NCBI GenBank assembly: GCA_001600695.1
Contig: BCKQ01000001.1
Coordinates: 1,168,432-1,232,431, forward strand
Reading direction: 5' to 3'
DNA length: 64,000 bases
Source of the DNA: Ascoidea asiatica
Taxonomy: Eukaryota > Ascomycota > Saccharomycetes > Ascoideales > Ascoideaceae
In this document: piece after piece, positions 34,101-44,099 of the stretch
How positions within the stretch are numbered: position 1 is the stretch's first letter
How the letters are laid out: each line of letters begins with the position of its first letter
Translations under genes and position numbers: made by a program
Notes under the pieces: model-generated
Databases searched by the model: none
Told to the model about the DNA's origin: nothing
Seen by the model: only the letters and a program-made list of their open reading frames with translations

Positions 34101-34464
34101 TTTTTCAAAAAATTTATATTCAATTGGATTAAGTAATATTGTAAGTAAAAATCAAAAGCAATTAATTTTAAAAAAAGACAATGTTATAAGTATTGAACAT
34201 GGTAGTTATGATAATAATTTATATTTAGATTTAATTTTAGAATGTATTTTAAAAAATATTTTATGGTATAATAGATGGTATCAAGATTTCTCAATGAATT
34301 CTTTGATTACTTTGAAACATATTTTAAAAGAAAATGATAAAGAGTTCATCAGAAATAAGATTAAATCTAAATTTTTTAGTTTTAAAAAAGATGATAAAGA
34401 AGCGTATGATATTCTTGCATTATTTGATAGATATGTGAATTGGATTGAAATGTTTGAAGATTGA
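31186..34464 (+). CDS. Exomer ChAP family protein (Bch1/Bud7/Chs6-like)
   Basis: A 1092-residue Chs5-Arf1-binding protein (ChAP). With Chs5 these form exomer, which carries chitin synthase Chs3 and a few other cargos from the trans-Golgi to the plasma membrane. Family blocks are the N-terminal GPPDLILLSKF and FHYLIGLEVNS, TDDFWLEIYISGLIRL near 450, VNNYLVDTLLKVLEITD near 525, the TPR-like stretch at 590-680, and KRLCEKWLDTIFIFLYDDLR at about 857-878 followed by SLEWDLIGHVGY. It is longer than S. cerevisiae members (about 730-750) because of a Ser/Asn-rich insert between about 165 and 445. I cannot tell which of the four yeast paralogues it matches; species outside the whole-genome-duplication lineage usually have fewer. 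Confidence 0.88.
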   Translation: MFSRNKHKKTGSFFWSSSSPSTEKSNSTSFEKSSSRSSLNPSNNLNINSNKSSLSNKVSNKNLSSSKRSPNSNLSKFEQTPFLYEKKYATSITNRTILLSTYSSLNDSLGPPDLILLSKFSKSIDKDIGQFHYLIGLEVNSISSPVAYLTTLIFNENQKKIIKDSDLYQSSINNINNTSNSNNNNGNTINNINNSSNNDNVNLASKNFETGTYCIWNLFSKCDLRIRIEFPSKTPSIQILDRNGKQLPLKTFQPLNLPLKLSKNQNQHQRTDSNYTNSAISSASASTTTFNENHLKITNNNLKNFSTISLHSNTNLDSLDNKNIPSTNSSNIQSNNHNKSLSVDLDKILTDSCLVSPASSSLNLTTIANNLSNSNLSTNLNNAIDNSSNKNSVENNNIEHKKVNSSSSFSSSSNNINTNNNINTNPINPSKSNNVSKSTLNSYNALFNLTDDFWLEIYISGLIRLFQFSSDLDHFKPALIQLNPLQTKSSAKRIIKSILKLLHRGHLTGCSNLNSSPNFVNNYLVDTLLKVLEITDLYYYSIELIQQLIKRNFLYHLILIKVLSQQKDNEIKFVNELNKGIQFYTNDKRVNSNFIKINYLYIYLIEQSKFLFEKKKLNTSLYLAIKAVESKPSEFICWKNLVEIYIFKKDFKNALLTLNSCPIYPFNTTFYNHLINSENSIFDLKNSEFFKFPYPFIFKSKEKQFLKEKIDIYDNSNDLNSIGMIGDILIHCGKTGPLYKRNFENMSNAYIASENELLSVDPTLLNLNSNKLKGTLKVAYDLLASLVILIGWDSLLNIRKEIFVMQNEYNEKIALSNLKSKGEKLENNHKSTAIPGEAKETEKNTGEELLFKEFQSKRLCEKWLDTIFIFLYDDLRVVMDWEEEFKKDSKNIQHSSLEWDLIGHVGYNVKHYDLSIASLRTSISANYSIISSLKLCKIIDDFLMNFNRFKKLNLGVLQNLNDDGYDLKNVSSFSKNLYSIGLSNIVSKNQKQLILKKDNVISIEHGSYDNNLYLDLILECILKNILWYNRWYQDFSMNSLITLKHILKENDKEFIRNKIKSKFFSFKKDDKEAYDILALFDRYVNWIEMFED

Positions 34465-34567
34465 AAAAATCCTAATTGAGAAAATAGAATATATAGTATA
34501 TATTATATATTTGAGTTAGGATACAGTATATAAAATTATAAAAATACTATTTTAAATTTAGTGATAT

Positions 34568-35275
34568 TCATTTTGATTTTTCTGTTTTAAGTTTTAGCAT
34601 TATTTTTTTTCTTTGTTTTAGCATATATGTATATAAAATATAAGAACCAGGAATATAAATCAAAAGTGAAAGTTTTAAGAAATAATTATATAATAAACCA
34701 ATTGAGATAGTTGCTTGATTTAAACTATTATAGATGATTAAGTATTCACTTGATATTCCTATAGGATACAAAATTAAAAATAAATTATAACGTAAAAAAA
34801 TTAAAAAAGTTGGAATATTTTCACCTTTATTTTTGATATTAATTGCATAATATGAATATCTTGTAATTTCAGTTATTGACCATGCAAAAGATAAAGTGAT
34901 ATAAAACCATTTGAAATTTGATAATGAATTTGGTAATAATGAAAAAATTCCCCAGACTATTAATAATCTTGAAGATACTTGAGCAACTGTTGTAAATACT
35001 GGAGCTCTTACATTACCTATAATGGAATTATAAATTTCTACAATTGCTAAAGATTGAACAATAATCAAATAAACACTTGTATTTTTGAATAAATTTGGTT
35101 GCTTTGAGATTAAACTTCCTGGTAAAACATTGAATAAAAAAACACCAAACCATAAAACAGATGAAATAACATTGTAATAATAAATCCAAACTGGCTGAGA
35201 TTTATTTTTGATTGGAGATGCTTTTACTGGAGAATTTGATTCTGAAATTTTGATTGTGTTTTTTAGAGTAGCCAT
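34568..35275 (-). CDS. PHS1: Very-long-chain 3-hydroxyacyl-CoA dehydratase
   Basis: A 235-residue multispanning ER membrane enzyme (PTPLA/HACD family) that performs the third step of the fatty-acid elongation cycle, dehydrating 3-hydroxyacyl-CoA. The catalytic pair is Tyr170 and Glu177 in LRYNLFLILYPIGISSEYL. Other family marks are AWSITEITRYSYYA near 131-143 and the N-terminal WIYYYNVISSVLW. About six hydrophobic segments are visible. The C-terminal lysines (KTEKSK) may help ER retention. Length fits S. cerevisiae Phs1 (217). It supplies very long chains for sphingolipids. The gene is convergent with the ChAP gene, only about 100 bases apart. Confidence 0.93.
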   Translation of the reverse strand: MATLKNTIKISESNSPVKASPIKNKSQPVWIYYYNVISSVLWFGVFLFNVLPGSLISKQPNLFKNTSVYLIIVQSLAIVEIYNSIIGNVRAPVFTTVAQVSSRLLIVWGIFSLLPNSLSNFKWFYITLSFAWSITEITRYSYYAINIKNKGENIPTFLIFLRYNLFLILYPIGISSEYLIIYNSLNQATISIGLLYNYFLKLSLLIYIPGSYILYTYMLKQRKKIMLKLKTEKSK

Positions 35276-35538
35276 TTTATATAAACTCTTGTTTTAAATG
35301 AGATTTGATTGATTCCAACTCAATTTTTAACATTCAGTTAAAGATATGTAAAGTAATAATCAAAAGAAACTAAAACTAAATTCATCTAAAAACAAACTTT
35401 AATGAATACAATAATCTTTACTTTACAATAATAGAAATAAGTCGTATCTAACTTTGGTATTTTATTCAAGACTTTTGGTTGGAAACTCGAAAATCCAACA
35501 ATAAGTTGAATTTTAATTAATTAAAAAATTAATAAAAA
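35276..35538. other. PHS1 upstream flank
   Basis: Short AT-rich stretch between the PHS1 start and the 3' end of the tRNA-Gln gene. It ends in A-runs that are the T-tract Pol III terminator of the tRNA on the minus strand (35534-35538). Nothing else is visible. Confidence 0.5.
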
Positions 35539-35610
35539 AGGTCGTACCCGGATTCGAACCGGGGTTATCCGGATCAAAACCGAATGTGATCACCACTACA
35601 CCATACAACC
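35539..35610 (-). tRNA. tRNA-Gln(UUG): tRNA-Gln (anticodon TTG)
   Basis: A complete cloverleaf can be folded on the minus strand: acceptor GGTTGTA/TACGACC with a T discriminator, D arm GTGTAGTGGTGATCAC, anticodon arm TTCGG-TTTTGAT-CCGGA with anticodon TTG reading CAA, and T arm CCCGG-TTCGAAT-CCGGG. It closely resembles S. cerevisiae tRNA-Gln(UUG). There is no intron. A T-run follows directly as Pol III terminator. Confidence 0.97.
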
Positions 35611-37119
35611 TTTTCTTGTGTTTTTTACCTGCTGTTCCCTTATGGTGTCATGAGCCTAATATTGATTTTGTCAAGCCTAATCACAATAAGAGAAAAAAAA
35701 AGTAATAAACAAGTAACTATAAATCATCTATTTTTTTCCTAATCCACTTAAAGGCTACAAAGTCTGTGTCACCAAAAATCAAATAGTGTAAACTTATAAT
35801 GAAAATTACCTTAAAAAATAAAAGTAAAAAGGTTTTAGAAATTCTAGTTTCAACTGGTACTATTTAAATTCTCAGTTTATCTGAATGAAATAAATCAAGA
35901 TAAAGACAATAGTTCATTTTTCTAAGCAAACTTTTGATAGTCTGGGGTTTATGGAGAAATGGAAGGAATTATTCAGAAAAATCAAAATACTGAGAAACAT
36001 TCAAAAAGCCAGAAAACTGAAGCATATCTAAGGTTGTAAGCTTTCTCTTCTGTCAGAAATAAATATTTTGTAATGTTCATACGCTGGGAAAAGTGTGCAA
36101 TTCCCAATTAAAGACGGTTCCTTCTTTGGTTAAGGTTTTTCGCACACATTTTTTTGTATAATTTTTCCAGTTTTTTTTTCCGGGCGTGTTATTTTTCCGC
36201 TGACATTGCCCCCGCCGGCAGCCAGCAAGGGAATGAAGCTGGAACAATTTCCCGGAGGCAAGGAAGTGGGGAAGTAGAGCCAATAAGAGCTGAGATTCAG
36301 GTATCAAAGCTTGAAACCTCTATAATTATTCCATTCGGAAAAACTCTGATACCATTCTGAGGCTTAGCCTAGCTGCTTTTCTTACTTTTTTTCCAAGGTG
36401 ACTCGCCACATTCTCAAATATTAATAGCACAAACCAGCAATTTCAAGCAAATTTCAGCCAAATCTCCCAAAGCAAAGGATTTATCAACAGGAGGTTACAT
36501 ATTTCAAAGTTATTCACATTCTCCAATATGTAGCTCTCTGGGGTTCAAAGTTTTATTTAATCCGTCTTTCACTTTCATTGGTTGTAATTTTCCAGCGATC
36601 TGCCATTTGTTATTTTTCCTGATAAAAGATGGTGAGAGATTACCAATTTGGTATCAATGAATTTAAAATTCTCTTTTCCAATCAATTGTGGGGAGAAAAT
36701 TACTTCTTTTTTCAGTTCTTTAAGCAGTTTATACTTAAAAATCTTGAGTTTTGATTTGCAGATATTTCTCCATAATTTTATGTGAGAATTTCACTGATTT
36801 TAAAAGAAACGTAAGCTTTTTCAAAAAAAGAAAGAAGATTTATTTGCAAGATATGTTTTTGCCTTAAAAATGCAATATCATCAATAGTACTTTTTTAGAT
36901 GGTATAAATAGAGGACCAAATCTCTTGACCTTTTTTGAAATTATTACCTTTCTAATATATAATTAATTGTTAAATCATTCAAAAAACTATTATTCAGTTC
37001 TAAGTTGAATACTTCATCACTTTAAAATTTTAAAATTTCTTTTTATATAACATATTATTTTTATTTTGATAATTTACTTACTATAAAATATTACAAGACT
37101 ATTATTATAATCTTACAAA
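35611..37119. promoter_or_regulatory. Sugar-transporter upstream region
   Basis: 1.5 kb gene-free. A GC-richer island at about 36110-36420 holds CCGCCGGCAGCCAGC and TTTCCCGGAGG words. The last 200 bases before the transporter are AT-rich with a TATAAATA at 36903-36909, a plausible TATA element about 215 bases upstream. Short frames across the island are not convincing genes. Confidence 0.5.
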
Positions 37120-38715
37120 ATGGGTTTAAAAAATTCAAAAATTGTTACAATTTTCTATAAGCCAGAAGAAAAACCAAAAGAAGGTTCATTATGGATGTCT
37201 GCATTTGTCGGTCTTTTTGCAGCTTTTGGTGGTATATTATATGGTTATGATACTGGTAGTATCTCTGGTATAATGGCAATGAAATATGTTTTAAAAACAT
37301 TTCCTAAAGATATACCCGGTGAATTCTCTTCAAAGGAACATTCTTTAATTGTTTCTATTTTATCTGCAGGAACCTTTTTTGGTTCATTATTTGCTCCTTA
37401 TATTTCTGATACTTTAGGTCGTCGTTGGACATTAATTCTTAGTTCTTTAATCGTTTTCAATCTTGGTATTGCTTTACAAGTTGCTTCTTCTGGTATACCT
37501 TTATTAGTTGCTGGTAGAGTTATTGCAGGTTTAGGTTTAGGTTTAATATCATCTGTAATTCCACTTTATCAATCTGAAACTGTTCCAAAAGCTGTTCGTG
37601 GTGCCATTGTTTCTTGTTATCAATGGGCCATTACTATTGGTCTTTTTTTAGCTGCTTGTGTTGAAAAAGGTACTCAATCAAGAAACGATTCTGGTTCTTA
37701 TAGAATCCCTTTAGGTATTCAATTTCTTTGGTCTTTAATTTTAGGTTGTGGTATGATTTTCTTACCAGAAACTCCTAGATTTTGGATTCATAAAGGTAAA
37801 GAAGAAAAAGCTAAGTATTCTTTATCGAAATTAAGAAAACTTCCACTTGGACATGATGAAATTGAAGAAGAATATCAAGATATTAAATCAATTTATGATT
37901 TTGAATTATCTCAAGGTTCTTCAAGTTGGTTAGATTGTTTCAGAGTTTCTAATTCTCAATTAAAAAGACTTATAACTGGTACTGGTTTACAAATGTTTCA
38001 ACAATTAACTGGTATTAATTTTATTTTCTATTATGGAACTACTTTTTTTGGTAATGCTGGTATTAGTAATGCCTTTACAGTTTCTGTTATAACTGATATC
38101 GTTAATGTTGTAATGACAATTCCAGGTATTTATTTAGTTGAAGTTTTAGGAAGAAGATCAATGTTAATTTGGGGTGCTGTTGGTATGTGTATTTCTGATT
38201 TTATCATTGCAATTGTTGGTGAAACAGCTAGTTCAGACCCAGCTAATAAATGTTTAATAGCTTTTGCTTGTCTTTTCATTGCATTTTTTGCAGCAACTTG
38301 GGGTCCAATTTGTTGGGTTATTGTTGGTGAAATCTTCCCATTAAGAGTAAGAGCTAAATCTGTTGCAATGTCAGCAGCATCAAATTGGTTATGGAATTTT
38401 GCAATTGCTTATGCTACTCCATATATGATTGATTCTGGTAAAGGAAATGCTGATTTAGGTACTAGAGTTTATTTCATTTGGGGTGGTTGTAATTTATTGG
38501 CAGTTGCATTTGCATACTATTTCGTCTATGAAACTAAAAATTTGACTTTAGAAGATGTTGATTTATTATATGATCAATATAAAAATGCATGGCAATCCAC
38601 CAAATATGTACCAGAAGTTCATCACTACTCAAAAGATCAATCCAATAAAGAATTTGCAAGTAGCGATATTGATGTTGCCAAGGTTGAAAACTCTTATGAA
38701 GAACAAGCTGTTTGA
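37120..38715 (+). CDS. MFS sugar transporter, Gxs1/Snf3-like
   Basis: A 531-residue plasma-membrane sugar porter with 12 predicted transmembrane segments. Motifs are GGILYGYDTGSISG (TM1), SDTLGRRW (loop 2-3), the PETPRFW motif after TM6, QQLTGINFIFYYGTTFF (TM7, about 293-309), VEVLGRRS (loop 8-9), and VYETKNLTLEDVD after TM12. From memory it is closest to Gxs1, the glucose/xylose proton symporter of Candida intermedia, and to the transporter core of Snf3. It lacks the long cytoplasmic tail of Snf3/Rgt2 sensors, so transport rather than sensing is more likely. Substrate and coupling are inferred. NCT-ending codons are preferred, as expected of a well-expressed gene. It is convergent with the wall-protein gene. 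Confidence 0.85.
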   Translation: MGLKNSKIVTIFYKPEEKPKEGSLWMSAFVGLFAAFGGILYGYDTGSISGIMAMKYVLKTFPKDIPGEFSSKEHSLIVSILSAGTFFGSLFAPYISDTLGRRWTLILSSLIVFNLGIALQVASSGIPLLVAGRVIAGLGLGLISSVIPLYQSETVPKAVRGAIVSCYQWAITIGLFLAACVEKGTQSRNDSGSYRIPLGIQFLWSLILGCGMIFLPETPRFWIHKGKEEKAKYSLSKLRKLPLGHDEIEEEYQDIKSIYDFELSQGSSSWLDCFRVSNSQLKRLITGTGLQMFQQLTGINFIFYYGTTFFGNAGISNAFTVSVITDIVNVVMTIPGIYLVEVLGRRSMLIWGAVGMCISDFIIAIVGETASSDPANKCLIAFACLFIAFFAATWGPICWVIVGEIFPLRVRAKSVAMSAASNWLWNFAIAYATPYMIDSGKGNADLGTRVYFIWGGCNLLAVAFAYYFVYETKNLTLEDVDLLYDQYKNAWQSTKYVPEVHHYSKDQSNKEFASSDIDVAKVENSYEEQAV

Positions 38716-39758
38716 GTTTTGAAATCTATTTTCATCTTTTTTTATTTTTTCAATTCTTCTTAAATATATAACTATTTATTTTTTAATGTTTTCATTTCCT
38801 TTGCTTTGTTTTTTCTTTTAGTTTTTCTATAACAATGAATTATAATGACACATAATATTCAAACCATCTAATCGATATACTCCTTGTATAAAATTCATCC
38901 TTTACAGAGTAGCAAAGTTTATAAAGATAGGCTCAACTAATAAGACTTTTTTTAAGCATTTTATACTTTGAAACGGTTTTAATTTAAAAATGGAAAAACT
39001 TTCTTAAAAAAAAAAATGAATCTGCACTAATTGATATCATTTAGTTAACTTATTGAAAAATTAATGAATTTTTTTATTTTTTGTAAAATATGACAAAAGA
39101 GAATTTCTAAAAGAATAGAAACGAACAAAAAACTTTTATTTCAAAGATCTATTACAGACCAGTCCTTTCCTAGAACTATTTTGAATTTCAATAATATTTA
39201 TTAATTCATAAGAAAGTTTGAATATTTTTTTCATTTGCAAAGAAAAGTTTTATAGCGAAAATATTAAGAAACTACAACAAACATTGTTTAATATATTAAA
39301 AATACATTTATTAAAATCTACAATTAAATATAGTAAAAAGACATTTGAAACTTAGAAAATCTAATTTTATTGCCATGGTATAAGAAGAATAAATAAATAA
39401 CAAAAGTTAAATTAAAAACCGTTAATAAATAACCCTTGATTTTGTATATGGTATAGTAAAAGAAAAGTACCGGAAAAGAAAAAAAGTTATAACAAGCAGA
39501 ACAAGTTAAATGCGAATGAAAGCCTTAAGTTTAGAAATTAATAGAACCAGAAAAAATTAATTAAATAGAAATATTAAAATATAAAAAGGTAAGAAGTTTT
39601 TAATTTAAATTCAAAAATATTAAAATTGAATCTATATTTAAAAGAAGAACATAGTGGAGAAGCTTTTTGAAAATTGAATCATAGGTATGAAACAAATGTG
39701 TTTGTAATTAAATTTAAGTTAAAACAGAAATTAAAAGATTAAATTTTGATTAATTAAA
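38716..39758. other. Convergent gap, transporter and wall protein
   Basis: One kilobase of AT-rich sequence between two converging stop codons. Unlike the upstream regions it has no GC-richer island. There is no tRNA, repeat family or reading frame that I can support. Long 3' UTRs are the simplest content. Confidence 0.45.
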
Positions 39759-41090
39759 TTACATTATAAACAAAGCTAATAAGGTAATAAAAGAAGTTAA
39801 ACCCATGGATAATTTTGAAGCACCATTGGCAGTTTCAACTTCAGGAACAGAAGAGGTTGGAGTTGAAGTTGCAACTTCTGGAGCTTTACTAGAACCAGTA
39901 GTAACAGTAGAAATTGTTGTTGGGGTTGAAACAATTGTAGTGGCAGAGGTGATTGGTACAGTAGTTGCAACAGTGGTTTCAGAAGAGATAACAGTGCTGT
40001 AAGAAGTACAGACATCTCCGGTACATGAAGTAACTTGAGTTGTAACTGGGGTAGTAATAACAGTACTACCAGTAGATGTAGAAATGGTTGAAACAGAAAC
40101 AGAAGTAACTGTAGATGGAGTTGTAGCAATAGCAGAAGAGGCAGTTGAAGATAATGGACAATAAGTTGTGTATAAAGTTTCAACACCATTAGAAGTGGTT
40201 TTAACAGTAGTTACACCAGTTGTAACAGTGACTGGAGTACAAGAACCGGCAGAACAAGAAGTAATTTCAACAGTAGTTGTAGATGGAACAGCAGTTGTAA
40301 TTGCAGTATAAGTGGTTCCATTAACTGGAGTAACTGAGGCAGAAGTAGTGGCGGTTAATGGACAATAAGTAGTATACATAGTTTCAACACCACTTGAAGT
40401 ATAAGTAACAACAGTGACACCGGTTGTTACTTTAACAGGAGTACAAGCACCAGCAGAACATGAAGTAATTTCAATAGTTGTTGTTGATGGAACAGCAGTT
40501 GTAATTGCAGTATAAGTGGTTCCATTAACTGGAGTAACTGAGGCAGAAGTAGTGGCGGTTAATGGACAATAAGTAGTATACGTAGTTTCAACACCACTAA
40601 TAGTTGAAGTAACAGTTGTGACACCAGTAGTAACAGGAACTTCAGTACATTTATTTTCATTACAAGAAGTAACAGTAATAGTTGTTGGAACAACATCAGT
40701 AGCAGAAGTAGTAGTTATAGTTGAATTTGAAGTTGATGGAATTGAAGAAATTAATTCAAGGGAAGAAGAAGCAGTAGTTGGAGCTTCAGTTGGGATTGAT
40801 AAAGTAGTTCTTGGTTTAATATAACAAGTGTTAGCAGAACAACTAGTTGTTGCTAATGGACAATAAGTTGTATAAATTGTTTCAACGCCAGTAATAGTTG
40901 CAGTTACAGTTGTTACACCAGTAGTAACTGGAACTTCAGTACAAGCAGTATGACCAGAACATGAAGTAATTGTTATAATTTCAGTTCCAATATCACATTC
41001 AGTAACAGTAACAGTATTAGTTGAATTGATATAAGTTGCAGAAGCGGCGGAAACGGCTAAAGCAGAAGCTAAAATAGATGAAAATTTCAT
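39759..41090 (-). CDS. GPI-anchored cell-wall protein with TTYCPL repeats
   Basis: A 443-residue secreted wall protein. Residues 1-18 (MKFSSILASALAVSAASA) are a signal peptide and the C terminus (NGASKLSMGLTSFITLLALF) is a GPI-attachment signal. In between are four Cys-containing units of the form TSC-(4)-CT-V-VTTGVT-V-T-GVETYTTYCPL. TTYCPL repeats are typical of yeast flocculins and mating agglutinin-like proteins. Two central units are 68-residue copies sharing 96 identical bases. A Ser/Thr-rich O-glycosylated stalk follows. There is no N-terminal lectin (PA14) or other ligand-binding domain, so a structural wall role or a coat function is as likely as adhesion. A 3 kb gene-free region lies upstream. 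Confidence 0.85.
   Translation of the reverse strand: MKFSSILASALAVSAASATYINSTNTVTVTECDIGTEIITITSCSGHTACTEVPVTTGVTTVTATITGVETIYTTYCPLATTSCSANTCYIKPRTTLSIPTEAPTTASSSLELISSIPSTSNSTITTTSATDVVPTTITVTSCNENKCTEVPVTTGVTTVTSTISGVETTYTTYCPLTATTSASVTPVNGTTYTAITTAVPSTTTIEITSCSAGACTPVKVTTGVTVVTYTSSGVETMYTTYCPLTATTSASVTPVNGTTYTAITTAVPSTTTVEITSCSAGSCTPVTVTTGVTTVKTTSNGVETLYTTYCPLSSTASSAIATTPSTVTSVSVSTISTSTGSTVITTPVTTQVTSCTGDVCTSYSTVISSETTVATTVPITSATTIVSTPTTISTVTTGSSKAPEVATSTPTSSVPEVETANGASKLSMGLTSFITLLALFIM
40282..40581 (-). repeat. 204-bp tandem unit with 96 identical bases
   Basis: Positions 40282-40377 and 40486-40581 are identical over 96 bases, with period 204 (68 codons). They encode the PLTATTSASVTPVNGTTY part of two adjacent repeat units in the GPI protein. 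Identity at the DNA level suggests recent duplication or gene conversion. Confidence 0.85.
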
Positions 41091-42202
41091 TGTTTAAATT
41101 ATGAATTGAATTGAAAATTGAGTTTGAATGAACTATTTCTAAGAATATATATGTTTGAATATCTTAATATTTTAATATTTGAAAATTGAATAATTGATTG
41201 AATTGAATTGATTAAAACTTAAATTAATTTAAATATTAAAGCGAATGAATAATAAATTGAAATAAGTAGAAATAATTTTGATAATAGTGATTATGATAAA
41301 ATAATATAAATTATAAGTTTACAAAATAATTAAAAAATATAATAAATTATGAGATTCTTGATTGATTGATAGATAGTTAAAATAGAAAAGAAGAATGTTG
41401 AATCTGAAAAATAGGAAGAAAAGGGAATGTATTTATATTAATCTGAAAATCTTGAATATTAAACAATTATTCATGAATTGATAATTGAATTGCTATTCTG
41501 AGATGAAAGATATACCATTCTCAATCAGAAAATTGTATGAATTTCAATTAAGATCACTGGGCTTTGTTTAAGATTACTATGATTATTATCATGTTTTTTA
41601 AGAAGCAAACTGACACTATTACACTAGTAGCATTTCTTGCTCTTGCTCTTGCTTTCCTCAATTTTCCTTGATTTTCTTTTTCCTTCTTTTTTTTTCTTTT
41701 CTTTTTTAATATATTTTTTCAATTTTTCTAATAATATTTTAATATTCTCTCATATTTTTCTTTGCTTTTTTTGGTTAGTTCTAAGAATAAACTCCAGAGA
41801 AATCTGAGGATGCGAATACAAGAGCATACACCATAAAACAAACCCCTTTGTCATTGGAACACAAGCAACAATAAAAATAAGGCAATGATTGTTTTGAGAT
41901 TGCTGTCGTAGCAGCAGAGTGAGCACATCCTTTCGTCTTTCACACCCAGATTGCTCTCTCTCTGCTATTAATAGTAGTAGTGAAGCAAAGGAAAAAGAAA
42001 ATGAAAAGCAAGGGAATTTGCAACAAGGTAGCAGTTCACCATCCCCCACTCCTGGGAAATACCCTTTGAAAATAGCATTTTCTTTGATTCGAAGGCCCTT
42101 CTCGTAATGGAATAAAGTTATTTTTGATTCTGGATAAAAACTAAAATTAAACAATTCAATTGATTTCAACCTTTTTTTTGGTCTATTTATGAACTTTTGC
42201 TG

Positions 42203-42247
42203 GAACTTCGTGAGCTTCGTGAACTTCGTGAACTTCGTGAACTTCGT
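42203..42247. repeat. 9-bp tandem repeat GAACTTCGT
   Basis: Five copies of GAACTTCGT in direct orientation (one with G for A) within the long upstream region of the wall-protein gene. Confidence 0.8.
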
Positions 42248-42528
42248 TGCTTTCCACTAATTTATTTTTAACATCGGGAAATTAAGGTTAGGGTTGAAGG
42301 TTTTCTGGTAAGCGGAGTCTGACTAATTGGCCCTTGCACGCTTACGTAATTCTATATTTAACTTGCTTCATATGTTCAACAACGCTGCTTAAAACGCAAT
42401 TAAAACGCAATTAAAAACGCAGCTGATACTTTTCTTGCTTCACTTACTGCCGGCTAACCGTTGATTACCCCTGACTCTCAGTTACCAAGGCAACAGGCTT
42501 TGTTGCTCTGTCACTGTTGCCACCACAC

Positions 42529-42542
42529 TGAGCCATGGCTCA
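42529..42542. promoter_or_regulatory. 14-bp perfect palindrome
   Basis: TGAGCCATGGCTCA reads the same on both strands, inside a GC-richer island. It could be a dimer binding site. No known yeast factor is assigned. Confidence 0.35.
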
Positions 42543-44099
42543 CAGGTTGTTCCAATGATCGTTGCAGCGACGATTTTCCCAGAAATGCGTTGCTTCAGCA
42601 GCTTGGAAACACTGCAGAAACCGGATGAGTTAACTCTACTTCCACAGCAGCAGCATGCTTCCATAGTCAAAAATTCTTGAGATTACCAATTATTTAAATT
42701 GGTATTAAAAATGGTATTAAAATTGGTATTCCAATTGACGTTGACGATTTTCGGTAACGAATTCAACAGTTTTATTTATTTTCCTTTTATTCGCATTACC
42801 TGTTGAAAGAAGATGTAATTTTTTTAAGCTGGAATATTTTTTTTTTTTGACTTTTTGGAAACAGATATGGCTGATAGAATAGAGTATTAAAAATTCAATA
42901 AAAAAATCAATGAAATTAATAAAATCAATGAAAAGTCAATTTAATTTCCAATATGATAGATATTCAATGTGAAATGGAATAACATTAAGCCTAAATTGAG
43001 TCTCATCAAAGAACTATGGGCTTAGAAACATAAGAAAATAATAAAGACTATTTCAAATCCCAAGTCATTTTTTCCAAACTTCAAGTTTTATTAATCTCTT
43101 TTGGTTAAATTAATTCCATAAAAATATATATATTTATCTTTTTATAATCTTTTTATCTTGAATACCACAAAAAGAAACTACATAAGGTCATTTTCAAAAA
43201 AAAAAAAAAAACGAAAAGGAGGCCATTAAATATATGTGAAACAGAAATCATTCAATTTTTTGAATCATAAAATTATTGAATCGTCAAACAATTGAATCCT
43301 TGAATGAATCAATCAGTTATTAAAATCAATTTGATTACAATTATTACTAAATTGTTTTCTAGTAGTTGAAACACATGTTGTATCAATATGGCCTAATATA
43401 AACAGTAAGGAGTCCAAATTTATTTTTAAAACATCAGTATTTTTCAAAAAAGAACTTCAGTGGCTAATTAATAGATAATAAGCATCATTTTTCACTTCAA
43501 ATCTGTTCCCATTGAAATTTATTATTCTATTTTATTTTCTACGTACCTTTTACTCGACCACTATTGTAGCATTACTATTTTCTGGTTGAATTTCACTGAT
43601 GATATTTTTTTTTATTTCTACTTTTACAGCTGTTGCCGCAAAAGCATCAAAGTGAAAAAAAAATTGAAGTCCGCACTGCGGTTGCATTTCCACCGACATC
43701 TTTACGCGGAAAGATAATATCCGGCAGGCTAAAAGCAGTGCCTTTTGTTGCACCTCGTTACTTTTTATCACCTTTGTCTTTTTACAACCGGGCTTAGTGG
43801 TAATTGGAAACATAAATCCTCAATTGCAGTTCTAAAAATAATAAGATTTTCTCACTACTTTTTCAATTAATTAATTAACTAATTAATTAATCATCAATTT
43901 ATTTTTGCATTTAATTGAATTTAATTTAATTTAATTTTAATTAATTCTAAATTGAATCTTAAAATATAATTTTAATTTCAATTTCAGTTACAATTTCAAT
44001 TTTTGCAGGGATTAACTAATTAAAAATACACTTCGATATATAATTTCATCTAAAAACAGATTTTTGGTTAAATTTGAATATATTATTTAAATATTTTAT

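Larger units (their letters stand above)
41091..44099. promoter_or_regulatory. 3 kb gene-free region upstream of wall protein
   Basis: This is the longest gene-free stretch in the window, between the wall-protein start and the FAA2 stop. It has three GC-richer islands (about 41880-42070, 42190-42670 and 43620-43810). They carry a 9-bp tandem repeat, TTACGTAA-like and TGCCGG words, and a 14-base perfect palindrome. The rest is AT-rich, with AATTAATT runs at 43860-43960. I find no gene I can support. The layout recalls the very long regulatory regions of flocculin genes such as FLO11. Confidence 0.5.

Noticed and set aside
36077-36360. Opposed short frames in the transporter upstream region
   Set aside because: They overlap each other across a GC-richer island and have no motif or neighbour-like codon use.
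39797-40189. A 130-codon frame with Leu/Gln repeats on the minus strand
   Set aside because: It is an out-of-frame reading of the repeat-rich GPI wall-protein gene.
41750-42169. A 139-codon minus-strand open frame in the 3 kb gap
   Set aside because: Its composition is unlike any gene here, it has no recognisable motif, and it lies in a GC-richer island where stop codons are rarer by chance.
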